Source of the DNA: DYQY01 sp964643725
Lineage (GTDB): Bacteria > Margulisbacteria > Riflemargulisbacteria > GWF2-35-9 > DYQY01
DNA length: 61,432 bases
NCBI GenBank assembly: GCA_964643725.1
Contig: CAZXTL010000008.1
Span: 1 to 61,432 of the forward strand
Reading direction: 5' to 3'
Position numbers and translations under genes: made by a program. Positions 52,650 through 60,616 of this stretch are shown piece after piece; within the stretch, counting starts at the first letter, position 1, and each line of letters starts with the position of its first letter. The notes beneath the pieces are model-generated. The model had not been told where the DNA came from. It made no database searches and was given only the letters and a program-made list of their open reading frames with translations.

Positions 52650-52770
52650 CTCTTAATAATAAATCCAAAATCCCAATGACAAATGACAAATAAATCTTTA
52701 AAACCCAAATCAAAAAAAATAAACAGTAAAACCATCAACCACTGAACCATTGAACTAATGAACGAATGAA
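52650..52770. repeat. AAATCCAAAATCCC-type filler
   Basis: AATCCAAAATCCCAATGAC, AAATGACAAATAAATC and AAACCCAAATC, then an ATGAACGAATGAACT run. Related to 1497, 18475 and 43205. Confidence 0.45.
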
Positions 52771-53457
52771 CTAGTACGGATGGTCTCCAGGATAAACAGA
52801 AATGCCCTCATCTCCAATTCTCATCCTATGTACATCAGTACTATGATTTGTGCCTCTTAGTTTCCTAACCTCAATACCTCTATAGGTATGACCCAAGTGC
52901 AACATTATTAAACCTTGAGCGATAAAGTCTTCAACACCAAAATGTGTTAACCCAATCTCTCCTGAAGGTTTCTCAGTAATTATGATAGTTGTACAGTTCA
53001 GTTTTCGGATCTCATGTAATAACAAAAATAGCTCTTTTCTCATTCGATTGTAATCATTAAATGCCATACCGAAAGCAGGCAGTGAATCGATGACTAACCT
53101 TTGATATTTGTTTTCTTTTATATGCTTAACTAAAGTAGAAAGAAGATCGAAAACATTTTCATCGAAGTCTTTCTTCAAGATAGGGAAATATAAAAACTTT
53201 AATTTATCGGCTTCAATCATCTTCTGAATATTCCAACCAAATCGACTAACATCAGCAAGGATATCTTCTATCGGCTCTTCAAAAGAAACATACAAACCTT
53301 TTTCTTGATATTTATATGCGCCATTATAAAGAAATTGCGTAGAAAGTATGGTCTTCCCAGAACCAGCAGCGCCTGACAAAAAGAAATTCCTACCTTTAGG
53401 AAATCCTCCTTCTACAATTGAATCCAAACCACTTATACCTGAAGGCGTTCTATCCAT
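52771..53457 (-). CDS. KaiC-like RecA-superfamily ATPase (intact catalytic acids)
   Basis: 228 aa, one KaiC domain: GISGLDSIVEGGFPKGRNFFLSG, Walker A GAAGSGKT (29-36), catalytic Glu pair SFEEP (60-61), Walker B RLVIDSLPAF, and the C-terminal EVRKLRGTNHSTDVHRM with KaiC-style RGT. It ends GISVYPGDHPY. It overlaps the receiver-KaiC gene by 8 bp, so the three KaiC genes are coupled. Signalling or motility switch suspected. Confidence 0.88.
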   Translation of the reverse strand: MDRTPSGISGLDSIVEGGFPKGRNFFLSGAAGSGKTILSTQFLYNGAYKYQEKGLYVSFEEPIEDILADVSRFGWNIQKMIEADKLKFLYFPILKKDFDENVFDLLSTLVKHIKENKYQRLVIDSLPAFGMAFNDYNRMRKELFLLLHEIRKLNCTTIIITEKPSGEIGLTHFGVEDFIAQGLIMLHLGHTYRGIEVRKLRGTNHSTDVHRMRIGDEGISVYPGDHPY

Positions 53458-54595
53458 GATCTCCCAATTTCACCCAATCTCTTTCAAAATTTATCCATTT
53501 CATACTTGCAACCCTTAAATACAACTGTCCGTCTTTTTCCTTTGTCTCGATTACACCATCCATTATATACTTAATATTGTTAAGAACATACTCCGAAACA
53601 GTACCTTCTTCCAAAACAAACAAAGTATTAACCATCCCAAAAGCCAAAGACGTCCTAGCCAGCTGTGACAAGAACCTTTGTGCCATTGATAAATCAAAGT
53701 TTACTAAAAGCGAAGAAATAGAGTCTATTATTCTTCTTCCTCCTAATTTGCTCTGAATAGAGTGACCTATGCTTTGTCCTGAGTCAGCAATAATCATAGA
53801 AAACTGATTAAGATCGAGTATACCTTCTATTCTAAACTTTTCTATTTTCTCTGATGCACCAGAAGACCACGAATAGGCGTCAACTATAGAAAAAAGATCT
53901 AACTCTTCATACTCTCTAACATCTATTTCTAAACTAGAAGAAAGTTTATCCCTAATAAGTTTTGGAGAATCATCTACTGTTACGAACATACATCTATCTT
54001 TATTATGCAAACCTTCTAAAATAAATTTCCTACCCATCGTGGATTTGCCTGTGCCAAGTGGCCCAATTAACAAAATATTCGAACCCTTTGGAAAACCTCC
54101 ACCTAAAAGATTATCCAGCTCTTTTATACCAGAACTAATCCTATCTATCTCTACTTCATCTTTCTTGTTTGAACTATTTTTTTCTTTACCCCTTGCTGCA
54201 ACAACCTTTGACTCTTGCCTTCTCAAAAGCAATGTTTCTACTCTTGATTTAAGCTCATCTAGATTAAAAGGTTTTGTTATATAGTCATCTGCTCCACCTT
54301 CAAAACCTGTTATTTTATTAAACTCATCACCAATGGCCGAAAGAATAATAATAGGAACATCAGCAAAATCTTTATTTTCTCTTAAGGTTTTGCATACCTC
54401 AAATCCATCCTTCTCAGGCATAACGATGTCAGTAATAACTAAATCTGGAAACTCTTGCAAAGCCTTCTCTATGGCTTGAGCTCCATTGTTTGCTAGAATT
54501 GTTTTATATCCAAGGTCATCTAGCATCATACTAGTTAACATCAGGATGTTTGGCTCATCATCTGCTATAAGTATCTTAAATCCAGAATCACTCAT
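53450..54595 (-). CDS. response-regulator receiver fused to KaiC-like ATPase
   Basis: Residues 5-122 are a complete receiver: acidic D12-D13, phospho-acceptor D56 (LVITDIVMP), S86 and K108 (YITKPF). A charged linker leads to a KaiC domain (residues 150-381) with Walker A GPLGTGKS (178-185). The acid pair reads TVDDSP (D instead of E), the Walker B-like element is SMIIADSG, and the RGT element is absent. Phosphorylation presumably tunes the ATPase or its contacts with the neighbouring KaiC proteins. No cognate kinase in the window. Confidence 0.88.
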   Translation of the reverse strand: MSDSGFKILIADDEPNILMLTSMMLDDLGYKTILANNGAQAIEKALQEFPDLVITDIVMPEKDGFEVCKTLRENKDFADVPIIILSAIGDEFNKITGFEGGADDYITKPFNLDELKSRVETLLLRRQESKVVAARGKEKNSSNKKDEVEIDRISSGIKELDNLLGGGFPKGSNILLIGPLGTGKSTMGRKFILEGLHNKDRCMFVTVDDSPKLIRDKLSSSLEIDVREYEELDLFSIVDAYSWSSGASEKIEKFRIEGILDLNQFSMIIADSGQSIGHSIQSKLGGRRIIDSISSLLVNFDLSMAQRFLSQLARTSLAFGMVNTLFVLEEGTVSEYVLNNIKYIMDGVIETKEKDGQLYLRVASMKWINFERDWVKLGDHG

Positions 54596-55265
54596 TTATA
54601 CTAATACCATCCTTGGGTTTAATCTCAAAATTTATAGCTTTCATCTTATAATCAGTAAATAATATTTTTTGAGGCAAAATACACCTCTTAATTATTTGCC
54701 CTTGTTGTTCAAAATACATCTTAATTATATTTGTCTCAATACTATTATCTTCCTCATTATTGTTTTTAACCAGAACGATAGTTAAATCTTCTTCTGTTTT
54801 CTCTATCATGTCATTAAGTCCTGAAAAATAAACTTTCTTAGTATTTGTATTTGCTGTAATAAACTGAGGGAAAGCTGGATCAACGACAACCCTCTTTATA
54901 TTATTCTTGACGACAATATCCCTTATTTCAGTAATTAAATTAACAAAAATATCATTATTATCAAAACTATCAACATCACCAAAATAATCTCTGATATCCA
55001 AAATATAAAACCTTTGTTGCTCAAAAGCCCAATCAATATCCCACTCCAAAGAAGATATAATTGATCTTATCTGCATTGGTGTATCTTTGGATGTGATATA
55101 AAGAACTCTTTCGTCTATAAAAAGCCCTTCCTTTAAAAACTGTAGACCAAATATTGTTTTTCCAATACCTGAACTACCCTCAATAAAGGTAAGTTGGTTC
55201 TTAGGGATTCCTCCTATAAGTTGTTCATCTAAACCTTTTATACCTGTTGCAACTCTACTTTCCAT
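54588..55265 (-). CDS. KaiC-like ATPase, catalytic acids missing
   Basis: 225 aa from the ATG at 55265 (MESRVATGIKGLDEQLIGGIPK). Walker A GSSGIGKT (30-37) and Walker B RVVVDPAF are kept, but the usual EE reads SKDTP, so hydrolysis may be lost. TATAAT lies 7 nt before the ATG and a TTCAAA 17 bp further, so the transcript is leaderless. First gene of the three-KaiC operon. Confidence 0.82.
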   Translation of the reverse strand: MESRVATGIKGLDEQLIGGIPKNQLTFIEGSSGIGKTIFGLQFLKEGLFIDERVLYITSKDTPMQIRSIISSLEWDIDWAFEQQRFYILDIRDYFGDVDSFDNNDIFVNLITEIRDIVVKNNIKRVVVDPAFPQFITANTNTKKVYFSGLNDMIEKTEEDLTIVLVKNNNEEDNSIETNIIKMYFEQQGQIIKRCILPQKILFTDYKMKAINFEIKPKDGISINE

Positions 55266-55272
55266 AATTAAA

Positions 55273-55338
55273 ATTATAGCCCTGATGGTCAGCATTTTGA
55301 AAGTGTTATTTACATTTATAAGTAGAATATTACATAAT
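55273..55338. promoter_or_regulatory. divergent promoters of the KaiC operon and fapA
   Basis: Minus strand: TATAAT at 55273-55278, 7 nt from the kaiC ATG. Plus strand: CATAAT at 55333-55338, 7 nt from the fapA ATG, with TTTACA 18 bp upstream. The two start codons are only about 80 bp apart, so the promoters are likely co-regulated. Confidence 0.5.
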
Positions 55339-55345
55339 CTATGAT

Positions 55346-56953
55346 ATGAACCAAAAAAAATATGAGATGGACGTCTCTAGTTGCAACAATTTTTATATAA
55401 ATATTATCAAAGAGTTAGGAACACAAGACATAATTGATATTAAAAAAATATATCCTGAGATTTCTTTATATGATCTTTTCAATACTATTGAATTAATTAA
55501 CGAAGTATTTCGGGAAGAAGGACTTACCGACTTTATCTTCTTTTCTCAAATAGATAAGGAACATTCACATCAAGCAGAATACCTCTCTAATAATTGTTAC
55601 ATTTCAATTAACAAAGATGAAACTTTGGCAAATATAAAAATTAACCCTGATGGCAATTCAGATAAACTACAAAAAGAAATCAATAAAACCGGGATTATTT
55701 ACGGATTAATGACAGAAATAGTTGACTATATTGTAGCAAATAAGATTTTAGACCCCTTTGTTTTTGCTAAAGGAGACTTTCCTGTTCCCGTCAAAGAAGC
55801 AAACTATACATATTTTTATGAAACTAAAAGGCCGTTTCCTGTCAATCTACAACAAGGCACCAAAGGTGTATATTTAGATACAACCATCGAAAACAGAACC
55901 ATCCTTGGTAAAAAAATTGCAACTATCACCAAATCATCGAAAGGAATACCAGGAAAAACAATCACAGGATTAACGATTCCTACAAAAATACAACCTCGAA
56001 AAAACCTAACGCTTGGCGAAAACGTCATTGAAAACGGATCAACTATCCTGCCAAAAATAAATGGCGTAATCGACTATAGTAGTGAGATTATAGAGGTTAT
56101 CCCTACCCTAATAATAAAAGAACCTGTCTTTAACCAAAACATTGAATTTGACGGCACAATCATTATTGAAAATATGGTACAAAACAGTACAGTAAAAGCA
56201 ACTCATGACATAACCATTTACGGCACAAGTAATTCTGCAACTCTTGAAGCTGAAGGTTACATTTACATATTAACTGGCTTCACTGGCAATAGCTCTAAAG
56301 CAACTGCAAGAAAGGGTATCTTCTGCGGATATGCGCATAACTCTAAGTTAACGACTATTGAAGGAGACATTAACATTGGCTATGAGTCGCTACACGCTAA
56401 ACTGACCTCTGGCAAAAGCATCTACGTTGAGAAAAAAGTTTCCGGAGGAAGGCTGTCTGCGAAAGAAAATATTTATATGGATTCTTCAGGCTCTGAAAGA
56501 ATTACCTCAAAAACAGAATTAACACTTAACTATGATACCAACAAAAAAACCATTACAATGACTGACCTAATTCAAGAAATACAAACAACAGAAAGAAAAT
56601 ATCAAAATGCTACCAAAGAGCTAACTAGGTTTGAAATATCTTCCGAGAAATCTAAAAGCTTACTTATAAAAGACAGCTCCTTCCAACAACTTACATCTAT
56701 TGTTTATGAGCTCCAAGAACAAATCAAGGGACAGCTTCTATCGTTATCTAAAAATAAAGACTCTAATGAAGAAACACCAGAACCACAAAAAACTGGACTT
56801 ATCGTAATCAAAGATAAAGCCTGGAATGGAACCGCTATAACAATTAACCATGAATCATTTTTTGTTGATAAAAACGCTAACCAAGGCTCAACATTCAGAC
56901 TCGGCAACTATGGTATAATCAGAGAACGCTATGAAAAAGAAGATATTATTTAG
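55346..56953 (+). CDS. FapA / DUF342 family protein
   Basis: 535 aa. The N-terminal domain is followed by a central FapA core (KGVYLDTTIENRTILGKKIATITKSSKGIPGKTITG, IEFDGTIIIENMVQNSTVKATHDITIYG) of repeated beta-helix turns. A C-terminal coiled coil (TTERKYQNATKELTRFEISSEKSKSLLI) closes the region. DUF342 proteins are polymer-like and often near chemotaxis or motility genes. Leaderless start. Divergent from the KaiC operon; overlaps the lipoprotein gene by 23 bp. Confidence 0.88.
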   Translation: MNQKKYEMDVSSCNNFYINIIKELGTQDIIDIKKIYPEISLYDLFNTIELINEVFREEGLTDFIFFSQIDKEHSHQAEYLSNNCYISINKDETLANIKINPDGNSDKLQKEINKTGIIYGLMTEIVDYIVANKILDPFVFAKGDFPVPVKEANYTYFYETKRPFPVNLQQGTKGVYLDTTIENRTILGKKIATITKSSKGIPGKTITGLTIPTKIQPRKNLTLGENVIENGSTILPKINGVIDYSSEIIEVIPTLIIKEPVFNQNIEFDGTIIIENMVQNSTVKATHDITIYGTSNSATLEAEGYIYILTGFTGNSSKATARKGIFCGYAHNSKLTTIEGDINIGYESLHAKLTSGKSIYVEKKVSGGRLSAKENIYMDSSGSERITSKTELTLNYDTNKKTITMTDLIQEIQTTERKYQNATKELTRFEISSEKSKSLLIKDSSFQQLTSIVYELQEQIKGQLLSLSKNKDSNEETPEPQKTGLIVIKDKAWNGTAITINHESFFVDKNANQGSTFRLGNYGIIRERYEKEDII

Positions 56954-57647
56954 TCTGCTCCTGCTTTTTACCCTCATTCTTTCTGGATGTCAAAACTATA
57001 GTATAGTCCCTGAAGAAGCCACCCCGATTTTATATAAGGGATTAGTCTACTCGATATCTCCCTATACCCAAAGCAATCATCAACGTTACAAGATTCACCC
57101 TCTATTTACAAATAATACTCTCAGCACAACCTTTATTGTTAAAATACGAAACACCAATGAAACACCTGTATGGACTAAAATAAACAACAGTTTTGTACTT
57201 ATTGACGATGCTCAGTTACAACATAAACCTTTTGAAGGCACCTACCCATTTTTAGCTGATATTTTATATAAAGGTTCTCAAAAAGACCTTTCTTCAGCAG
57301 AAATCAGAAATATGAATTTAGAATTGGAAAGACTACAAGAAAGAGATATCTCCAGTAGCAACTTGTATCTATATGAAGAAGAGATAAAAACATTACAAAC
57401 AAAAATATATAATGTAGAAAGAAATCAATTGTTACAAATGGAAGTTCAAAAAACCGAGAAAGAAATAGAGCACATTATAGAAACAACTGGGTTCAAGGAT
57501 CAACTAATTTATCCTAATTCTGAAATCGTTTCGATTATTATCTTCCCAGCTGTACTGGATAAAACAAATCAAGGATTCAACATTAATTTTTCTTTAGATA
57601 ATGACAAAACAGTAACAATCCCCTTTAAAATACTACAGTCTAATTAA
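56931..57647 (+). CDS. predicted lipoprotein with coiled coil (238 aa)
   Basis: Signal peptide with lipobox LSGC (KKILFSLLLLFTLILSGC). A beta-rich N-terminal half (TTFIVKIRNTNETPVWTKINNSFVLIDD) precedes a coiled coil (EIRNMNLELERLQERD ... LLQMEVQKTEKEIEHII) and a final beta strand pair. It is translated from inside the fapA end (23-bp overlap), so the two are coupled. Function unknown. Confidence 0.75.
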   Translation: MKKKILFSLLLLFTLILSGCQNYSIVPEEATPILYKGLVYSISPYTQSNHQRYKIHPLFTNNTLSTTFIVKIRNTNETPVWTKINNSFVLIDDAQLQHKPFEGTYPFLADILYKGSQKDLSSAEIRNMNLELERLQERDISSSNLYLYEEEIKTLQTKIYNVERNQLLQMEVQKTEKEIEHIIETTGFKDQLIYPNSEIVSIIIFPAVLDKTNQGFNINFSLDNDKTVTIPFKILQSN

Positions 57648-57777
57648 GACTCATATTAACCATTACAGCAACACTACCAAAATCCATCATATATTCAACT
57701 TTCTGTGATTTTTCTGTTTCTGGTCCACCTAACTGATTAACTTGATCGATTATTGTCCTTAATTGTTTTTCATCCAT
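57640..57777 (-). CDS. possible small protein (45 aa)
   Basis: ATG frame with a GGGGG Shine-Dalgarno about 9 nt upstream encoding MDEKQLRTIIDQVNQLGG and then VEYMMDFGSVAVMVNMSLN. It overlaps the end of the convergent lipoprotein gene by 8 bp. Plausible composition; no family recognised. Confidence 0.45.
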   Translation of the reverse strand: MDEKQLRTIIDQVNQLGGPETEKSQKVEYMMDFGSVAVMVNMSLN

Positions 57778-57888
57778 GATTTATTTGCCCCCTTTGTTTC
57801 TTACATTGTTATTATTCCCAACCGCAAGGTTATAAAACATTGTGTTTTTTTGTTCTATTAAAGTTGAGATTAAGAATACCGACTAAAC

Positions 57889-58701
57889 TTATTGTCTTAC
57901 TGGAATATTTTTTTTCTTTAGATAATCTTTTATCTGAGGAATAGTAAGCTTACGATAATGAAGCAACGATGCCAGTAAGGCCGCATCGCATACCTCTAAG
58001 GCCTCTGCAATATGTTCCACCGTTCCAGCACCACCAGAAGCAATCACTGGAATATTAACAGAATCGGCAATTTCTTTGGTCATTTCCAAGTCATAACCTT
58101 TTTGGGTACCATCACCATCCATACTAGTTAAAAGAATCTCTCCAGAGCCAAGACGCTCAACCTTCTTTGCCCATTTAACGGCATCAATCCCAGTTCTTGT
58201 TCTTCCACCATGGATTACAACCTCATATTTGCTGTGCACATCACAAGCACAATCCAAATTAACCTCTTTAGGCTGGACCTCTGCTTGCAACAAATTCTGC
58301 CTTCTTCTAGCATCTATTGCCACCACCATACATTGAGCACCAAATTTATGAGACCCTTCTGTAATAAGTTCTGGATTATCCACCGCAGCTGTATTTACCG
58401 ACACTTTATCTGCTCCAGCTGCAAGGACATCTCTAACGTCCTCAACTGTCCTTATCCCGCCACCAACAGTAAATGGTATAAATACCTGTTCAGCCACTCT
58501 CCTGACAAGGTCTACAACAGTATTCCGTTTATCCGAAGAAGCAGTGATGTCTAAAAAAACAAGCTCATCGGCCCCTTGCTCATCATAAATTTTAGCTAAC
58601 TCTACAGGGTCTCCGGCATCGATAATATCGACAAAATTAACACCCTTAACAACACGGCCATTATCTATATCTAAACAGGGAATTATTCTCTTCGCTAACA
58701 T
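57889..58701 (-). CDS. hisF: imidazole glycerol phosphate synthase subunit HisF
   Basis: Cyclase TIM barrel. IIPCLDIDNGRVVKGVNF holds the first catalytic Asp and VVAIDARR the second; GGGIRTVEDVR and ASGGAGTVEHIAEA are phosphate loops. An insertion of about 25 residues with CACDVHSKYEV follows the second Asp strand. I use the ATG at 58701, 6 nt after a TATAAT (leaderless). The other his genes lie 5 kb away. Confidence 0.95.
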   Translation of the reverse strand: MLAKRIIPCLDIDNGRVVKGVNFVDIIDAGDPVELAKIYDEQGADELVFLDITASSDKRNTVVDLVRRVAEQVFIPFTVGGGIRTVEDVRDVLAAGADKVSVNTAAVDNPELITEGSHKFGAQCMVVAIDARRRQNLLQAEVQPKEVNLDCACDVHSKYEVVIHGGRTRTGIDAVKWAKKVERLGSGEILLTSMDGDGTQKGYDLEMTKEIADSVNIPVIASGGAGTVEHIAEALEVCDAALLASLLHYRKLTIPQIKDYLKKKNIPVRQ

Positions 58702-58754
58702 AACTATATTATAAAGACAAAAGACCAAAGACTAAAGATAAAAGATAAGATTAA

Positions 58755-59027
58755 TTATCTAATTTCCTTTGTATGCCAAATGTTTAGGATTACTACATAT
58801 TCTTCTTCCACTAAATACCTAAAAACATATCTACCAACACTTAATTCTCTAACTTCCTTAGAAAAACTTTCTAATCTTTTACCTATTTGTGGTGCTTGTG
58901 TTAAATTATTTATTGCTCCTATTATCTTTCCTGCAACTTTAGATGCATTCTCTGGATTATTTATTGCAATAAATTCTCTCAATCTTTTAAGGTCATTAAT
59001 TCCCTTAAAGGAAAACTGAACTTTCAT
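58755..59027 (-). CDS. ParE/RelE-type toxin
   Basis: 90 aa RelE/ParE fold: VQFSFKGINDLKRLREFIAINNPENASKVAGKI, IGKRLESFSKEVRELSVGRYVFRYLVEEEYVVILNIWHTKE. The final IWHTKE corresponds to the conserved xxHxRR region. It overlaps the antitoxin by 4 bp. Gyrase (ParE) or ribosome (RelE) as target is not decided by sequence alone. Confidence 0.85.
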   Translation of the reverse strand: MKVQFSFKGINDLKRLREFIAINNPENASKVAGKIIGAINNLTQAPQIGKRLESFSKEVRELSVGRYVFRYLVEEEYVVILNIWHTKEIR

Positions 59028-59299
59028 AAAGAAAAACTCTTCTCTTTAGTTGTCCCCCAGGTATTTAACCATTCAAATACAGCTTCCCCTTTTACTACAT
59101 TGCCAAGAATTACGTCTTCTATTGCATCTAAAGTCTCTTCATCTCGTATAATTTTTTGTTGTTCTTCCTTAACATAATCCTCAATAAAATTTCTTAAAAC
59201 TTTGCTTGGTGTTAACCCCTTTGATTCAATAATTGCTTCAAACGACTGTTTTAATTCATCATCTACTCGAGCTTTTATAATACAATTCTTCACGCTCAT
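59024..59299 (-). CDS. RHH-type antitoxin
   Basis: NCIIKARVDDELKQSFEAIIESKGLTPSKVLRNFIEDYVKEE is a ribbon-helix-helix domain (RelB/DinJ-like), followed by a toxin-binding C-terminal tail (AVFEWLNTWGTTKEKSFSL). ATG at 59299 or GTG at 59293; a GAGGTGAT lies 4 nt before the GTG, so GTG may be used. Confidence 0.85.
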   Translation of the reverse strand: MSVKNCIIKARVDDELKQSFEAIIESKGLTPSKVLRNFIEDYVKEEQQKIIRDEETLDAIEDVILGNVVKGEAVFEWLNTWGTTKEKSFSL

Positions 59300-59371
59300 C
59301 ACCTCATCATTTTGTGGATACATTGTACCACAAATGACCACAATATTACAAAACTAATTAAATAGAGGAAT

Positions 59372-60070
59372 TTATCGTATTTCGCAGTTCTTTACGAATT
59401 TAGAAAAATATAATTGAAGCTCATTTAGCTTACTGGTTGAGAAGACTTCTTTGCTACAATCTTCTTCGAGAGTCTTTCTTGGATTATATTGCTGTAAAAA
59501 ATACTGCTTAGCTCCTTTTACAAGTGTGGCAATACCTTCCAAATCACTATCTTCAAACAATGGAGGGTAAAGCGTTGATCTAAACTCATACTCTACTTTC
59601 TTCTGTTTTTTAAGCAACTCAATAGTTTTAGTTACTTTTATTATAAGTTCTTCTTTATTGCTTTGCTCAGCAAAAATTACTGGATACTTTGCTAAAGAAG
59701 TTTTTATATCCATAGCAACATAATCCAATAAATTCTGAGCTAAAAGTTCTTCTAGAATTTCAGGCGCAGTTCCATTAGTATCAAGTTTTACAGGAAGTCC
59801 TGTTTTTTCTTTAATAAGCCGAATCGTTTTATCTAAATTTTTAACAAGTGTGGGTTCTCCACCTGTAATAACTACTGCTTCATAAAGGTGTTTTTTTTTG
59901 CTTATCTTTTCTATAACTTCGGCCTCATCTAAATCCTGTTGTTCCCCTTTGCCTAAAACCAAATCGCCATTATGACAAAAAGGACACCTGAAATTACAAC
60001 CTCCGTAAAAGAATACAGAGGCAATTTTGCCAGGATAATCAATAAAGCTGGTTTTTTGCCAACCCTGCAT
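59372..60070 (-). CDS. nrdG: anaerobic ribonucleotide reductase activating enzyme
   Basis: Radical SAM activase: DYPGKIASVFFYGGCNFRCPFCHN carries the CxxxCxxC cluster. ITGGEPTLVKNLDKTI and KLDTNGTAPEIL follow in order. 232 aa. It generates the glycyl radical on NrdD-type proteins; here the likely target Gly is in the protein 1 bp upstream (60070-60594). Confidence 0.9.
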   Translation of the reverse strand: MQGWQKTSFIDYPGKIASVFFYGGCNFRCPFCHNGDLVLGKGEQQDLDEAEVIEKISKKKHLYEAVVITGGEPTLVKNLDKTIRLIKEKTGLPVKLDTNGTAPEILEELLAQNLLDYVAMDIKTSLAKYPVIFAEQSNKEELIIKVTKTIELLKKQKKVEYEFRSTLYPPLFEDSDLEGIATLVKGAKQYFLQQYNPRKTLEEDCSKEVFSTSKLNELQLYFSKFVKNCEIR

Positions 60071-60594
60071 TAAACAAATAGTAACTGTTCTACTTGAGCT
60101 GACGTATGGGCCTTTTGTACAACATTTCCTTGTTCATCATAAAAAATAACTGTTGGTGTTCCTGTTATGTTATTTCTTATTGCTTCTTCTAAGCCTTCTC
60201 TGGTACTAGCATTAACATCTGTACCCTTCATGGTAGATTGTGACAAAATATTTTTTACTGGCTTACAACCTGGACAATGCTCAGAATAAAACATTTTATA
60301 CTGCTTTATTTTACCTTTTTCATTCACAATTATTTCTAATGTCTCTTTTTTGTTACTAACCATATTTGCAGACTCTAAAACAACACTAGTCTCTTTCTTT
60401 GCTGCTGTATTATCGTCATTGCAAACAAAATGTAATCTTTGAGAGAACTCTTCTTTCTTCCCTTTATTCCAATTATTTACTGGCCTATAATATCCAACAA
60501 TCCTTGCATACACTTCCGCCTCTTGACCTTTAACATGTTCAAGTTGCGATTTTAAATCCTCAATCTGTCTTTCTAATTCTTGTCTTATTTCCAT
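60070..60594 (-). CDS. separate glycyl-radical segment fused to glutaredoxin
   Basis: 174 aa. Residues 1-24 are heptad-like (IRQELERQIEDLKSQLEHVK). EVYARIVGYYRPVNNWNKGKK then matches the C-terminal glycyl-radical loop of class III reductases (RxxGY; radical Gly in RIVGY). Residues 98-170 form a glutaredoxin/thioredoxin-like domain with MFYSEHCPGCKPVKNIL (CPxC). The canonical reductase carries this Gly on the same chain; here NrdD (60617) ends before it. Its own AAGGAAGGGG Shine-Dalgarno. Overlaps nrdG by 1 bp. Confidence 0.8.
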   Translation of the reverse strand: MEIRQELERQIEDLKSQLEHVKGQEAEVYARIVGYYRPVNNWNKGKKEEFSQRLHFVCNDDNTAAKKETSVVLESANMVSNKKETLEIIVNEKGKIKQYKMFYSEHCPGCKPVKNILSQSTMKGTDVNASTREGLEEAIRNNITGTPTVIFYDEQGNVVQKAHTSAQVEQLLFV

Positions 60595-60616
60595 TTTTTT
60601 TCTTCCCCTTCCTTAA

